Shown here: piece by piece, positions 13,720 to 14,677 of the stretch
How positions within the stretch are numbered: the first letter of the stretch is position 1
Layout: each line of letters opens with the position of its first letter
From: Nitrospinaceae bacterium
Lineage (GTDB): Bacteria; Nitrospinota; Nitrospinia; Nitrospinales; VA-1
Direction of reading: 5' to 3'
Assembly: GCA_016763735.1 (NCBI GenBank)
Contig: JAESTE010000164.1
Location: forward strand, 1 to 14,677
Length of the DNA: 14,677 nucleotides
Program-made: the position numbers and the translations under genes
The notes under the pieces: model-generated
Told to the model about the DNA's origin: nothing
Seen by the model: only the letters and a program-made list of their open reading frames with translations
Databases searched by the model: none

Positions 13720-14403
13720 ATGAGTAGGATGAATATTCGTATTTCCGGTTTGGGGGGTCAAGGAGCAGTAACTGCTGCGCATCTTTTGGCTATGGCAGCA
13801 AACAAAGATGGAAAGTTTTCTATTTCGAATCCCTTCTTTGGTGCTGAAAAGCGAATGGCACCTGCCGAAAGTTATGCCAGAATTGGTACGGAACGCATTT
13901 ATGATCGCGGCGAGTTGGTTTACCCGGATGTCATTATGATTTTCCATCCCCAGGTTATAACCATGCAAAAAAGTTACACCGCTCCCTTCTATTCAGGGAT
14001 CAAAGAGAATGGTTTGGTTATTATCAACACCACTGATGATCTGCTTACGGATGATGATCATAAGCGTTTGGAGGACTTAAATGTTGCCATTTTGAACCAT
14101 GATGCGACCAAGCTGGCTTTGGAAATTGGTAAAACAGAGCTTTCTACTAATATGGCAATGATTGGGGCATGTGCTGGGATAACAAAAATAGTAAGTCTTA
14201 AAGCCTTGGATGGGGCATTGCAGGATCGGTTTGGAAAAAAATACGTTGCATCCGGGGGTACAGCAACTCTTGATGAAGCAATCAAAAAGAAATATGCCAA
14301 AAAGGGAATGCTACTCAAGGCAAACATGGACACTATTACGAAATCCTACGAAATGGCTACTGAATGGGCTGAGAAGCAGGATCTTAAATTAGTTACTGTT
14401 TAA
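13720..14403 (+). CDS. porG: 2-oxoacid:ferredoxin oxidoreductase gamma subunit
   Basis: The gamma subunit binds CoA and completes the active site. Its 227 residues begin with the family signature IRISGLGGQGAVTAAHLLAM (6-25). SISNPFFGAEKRMAPAESYARI (34-55) corresponds to the usual 'S..P.YG.E.RGG...A..R' segment, except that the Arg-Gly-Gly is replaced by Arg-Met-Ala. VYPDVIMIFHP (67-77) and VIINTTDDL are the remaining Rossmann-like strands, and STNMAMIGACAGITKIVSL (142-160) is the 'N....GA..G' helix. The C-terminal part carries a charged helix ending LVTV. ATG 13720 has AGGAG (13706-13710) 9 bases upstream. The tight spacing to beta and the shared order imply cotranscription. Confidence 0.92.
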   Translation: MSRMNIRISGLGGQGAVTAAHLLAMAANKDGKFSISNPFFGAEKRMAPAESYARIGTERIYDRGELVYPDVIMIFHPQVITMQKSYTAPFYSGIKENGLVIINTTDDLLTDDDHKRLEDLNVAILNHDATKLALEIGKTELSTNMAMIGACAGITKIVSLKALDGALQDRFGKKYVASGGTATLDEAIKKKYAKKGMLLKANMDTITKSYEMATEWAEKQDLKLVTV

Positions 14404-14545
14404 ATTGGGGAAGTTCAATGAGTCGGCTTTTAGAAGGAATGATTTCGTTGTAGGTTGGGGCGGGTCAGTTTTTTATAAAATGCGACAAGCTGCGAAGAAT
14501 TAAACCTTTGGGTTTAATCGTTCAAAAGATGAGGAGATTTTTTAA
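14404..14545 (+). other. Gamma-delta intercistronic region
   Basis: A 142-base gap without a convincing gene; an 11-codon frame at 14418-14453 is too short to support. It contains one hairpin (14499-14518) and the ribosome site GAGGAG (14531-14536) of the following gene. Confidence 0.5.
14499..14518 (+). promoter_or_regulatory. Intercistronic hairpin before the ferredoxin-like gene
   Basis: ATTAAACC (14499-14506) and GGTTTAAT (14511-14518) form a perfect 8-bp stem with a TTTG loop. It lies 12 bases before the ribosome site. No T-run follows, so it is not a terminator; an mRNA-stability role is possible. Confidence 0.45.
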
Positions 14546-14677
14546 GTGTATAACATAGCGTGGGTAGATAACGAAAAATGTATTGCTGAAAAAGGTTGCC
14601 GATTGTGCATCATGTATTGTCCTGAAGCCGACGCAATCATGTTGGATACAATCACTAAAAAAGCCATTGTTATTGAG
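14546..14677 (+). CDS. Ferredoxin-like small subunit of the oxidoreductase (partial)
   Basis: Only the first 44 residues lie in the window; the frame is open at the edge. GTG 14546 is preceded by GAGGAG 9 bases away, and no ATG alternative gives the cysteines. Cys-12, Cys-18, Cys-21 and Cys-25 (CIAEKGCRLCIMYCPE) form a ferredoxin-type [4Fe-4S] pattern, with one extra residue pair between the first two cysteines compared with the common C-x2-C-x2-C-x3-C. Position at the end of the operon suggests that it is the electron-transfer subunit (delta or E in different naming schemes). Whether a second cluster follows cannot be seen. Confidence 0.75.
   Translation, partial: MYNIAWVDNEKCIAEKGCRLCIMYCPEADAIMLDTITKKAIVIE

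Noticed and set aside
14418..14453. Eleven-codon frame starting ATGAGTCGG between gamma and the ferredoxin-like gene
   Set aside because: Too short, no clear conservation argument; its start resembles that of the gamma gene only by chance.

Overview
The window looks like chromosomal DNA of a Gram-negative bacterium with an outer membrane: it carries a lipoprotein lytic transglycosylase of the MltA type and an AsmA-like envelope protein. It also carries an operon for a multi-subunit 2-oxoacid:ferredoxin oxidoreductase. The operon order is CO-dehydrogenase-epsilon-like subunit, alpha, beta, gamma, small 4Fe-4S protein. From family knowledge, this five-gene layout resembles the five-subunit pyruvate and 2-oxoglutarate:ferredoxin oxidoreductases of Hydrogenobacter (porEDABG/forDABGE) and of the nitrite oxidisers Nitrospina and Nitrospira, which fix CO2 by the reductive TCA cycle. 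A Nitrospinota- or Nitrospirota-like origin is therefore my best guess, but it rests on gene content only. I found no tRNA, rRNA, CRISPR array, transposase or phage gene.

Layout. Bases 3-953 (+) hold the end of an unrecognised gene and a secreted protein made almost entirely of 11-residue Arg/Gln/Asp/Glu repeats. Bases 958-5811 (-) hold a cytosolic M28-family metallopeptidase followed by a very large AsmA-like protein, which is broken into pieces by two apparent one-base losses. Bases 5983-7846 (+) hold a small hypothetical protein, protein-L-isoaspartate methyltransferase (pcm) and a PyrE-like phosphoribosyltransferase that runs into the convergent mltA gene (7589-8929, -). A compact nested inverted repeat lies at 8953-9065. 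Ribonuclease HI (rnhA, -) and a rubrerythrin-like protein (+) are divergently arranged. Bases 10672-14677 (+) are the oxidoreductase operon, preceded by a near-consensus promoter (TTGACA, 17 bp, TATTAT) and an operator-like palindrome.

How the genes fit together. The oxidoreductase alpha, beta and gamma subunits carry the parts needed for TPP-dependent, CoA-linked 2-oxoacid oxidation or reductive carboxylation: a TPP-binding domain, a [4Fe-4S] cysteine set and a GLGGQG gamma domain. The last gene supplies a ferredoxin-like electron module, cut by the window edge. The rubrerythrin-like diiron protein just upstream is a plausible peroxide scavenger for this oxygen-sensitive enzyme, but the link is only positional. 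The remaining genes are housekeeping: envelope maintenance, protein repair, nucleotide metabolism and RNA:DNA hybrid removal.

Three points deserve most attention: the precise 16-copy 11-residue repeat protein; the recurrent pattern of single-base losses at homopolymers (4877-4890, 4093-4097, 7594-7600), which breaks or distorts two genes and may be sequencing error; and the hairpins in the alpha-beta and gamma-delta junctions of the oxidoreductase operon.
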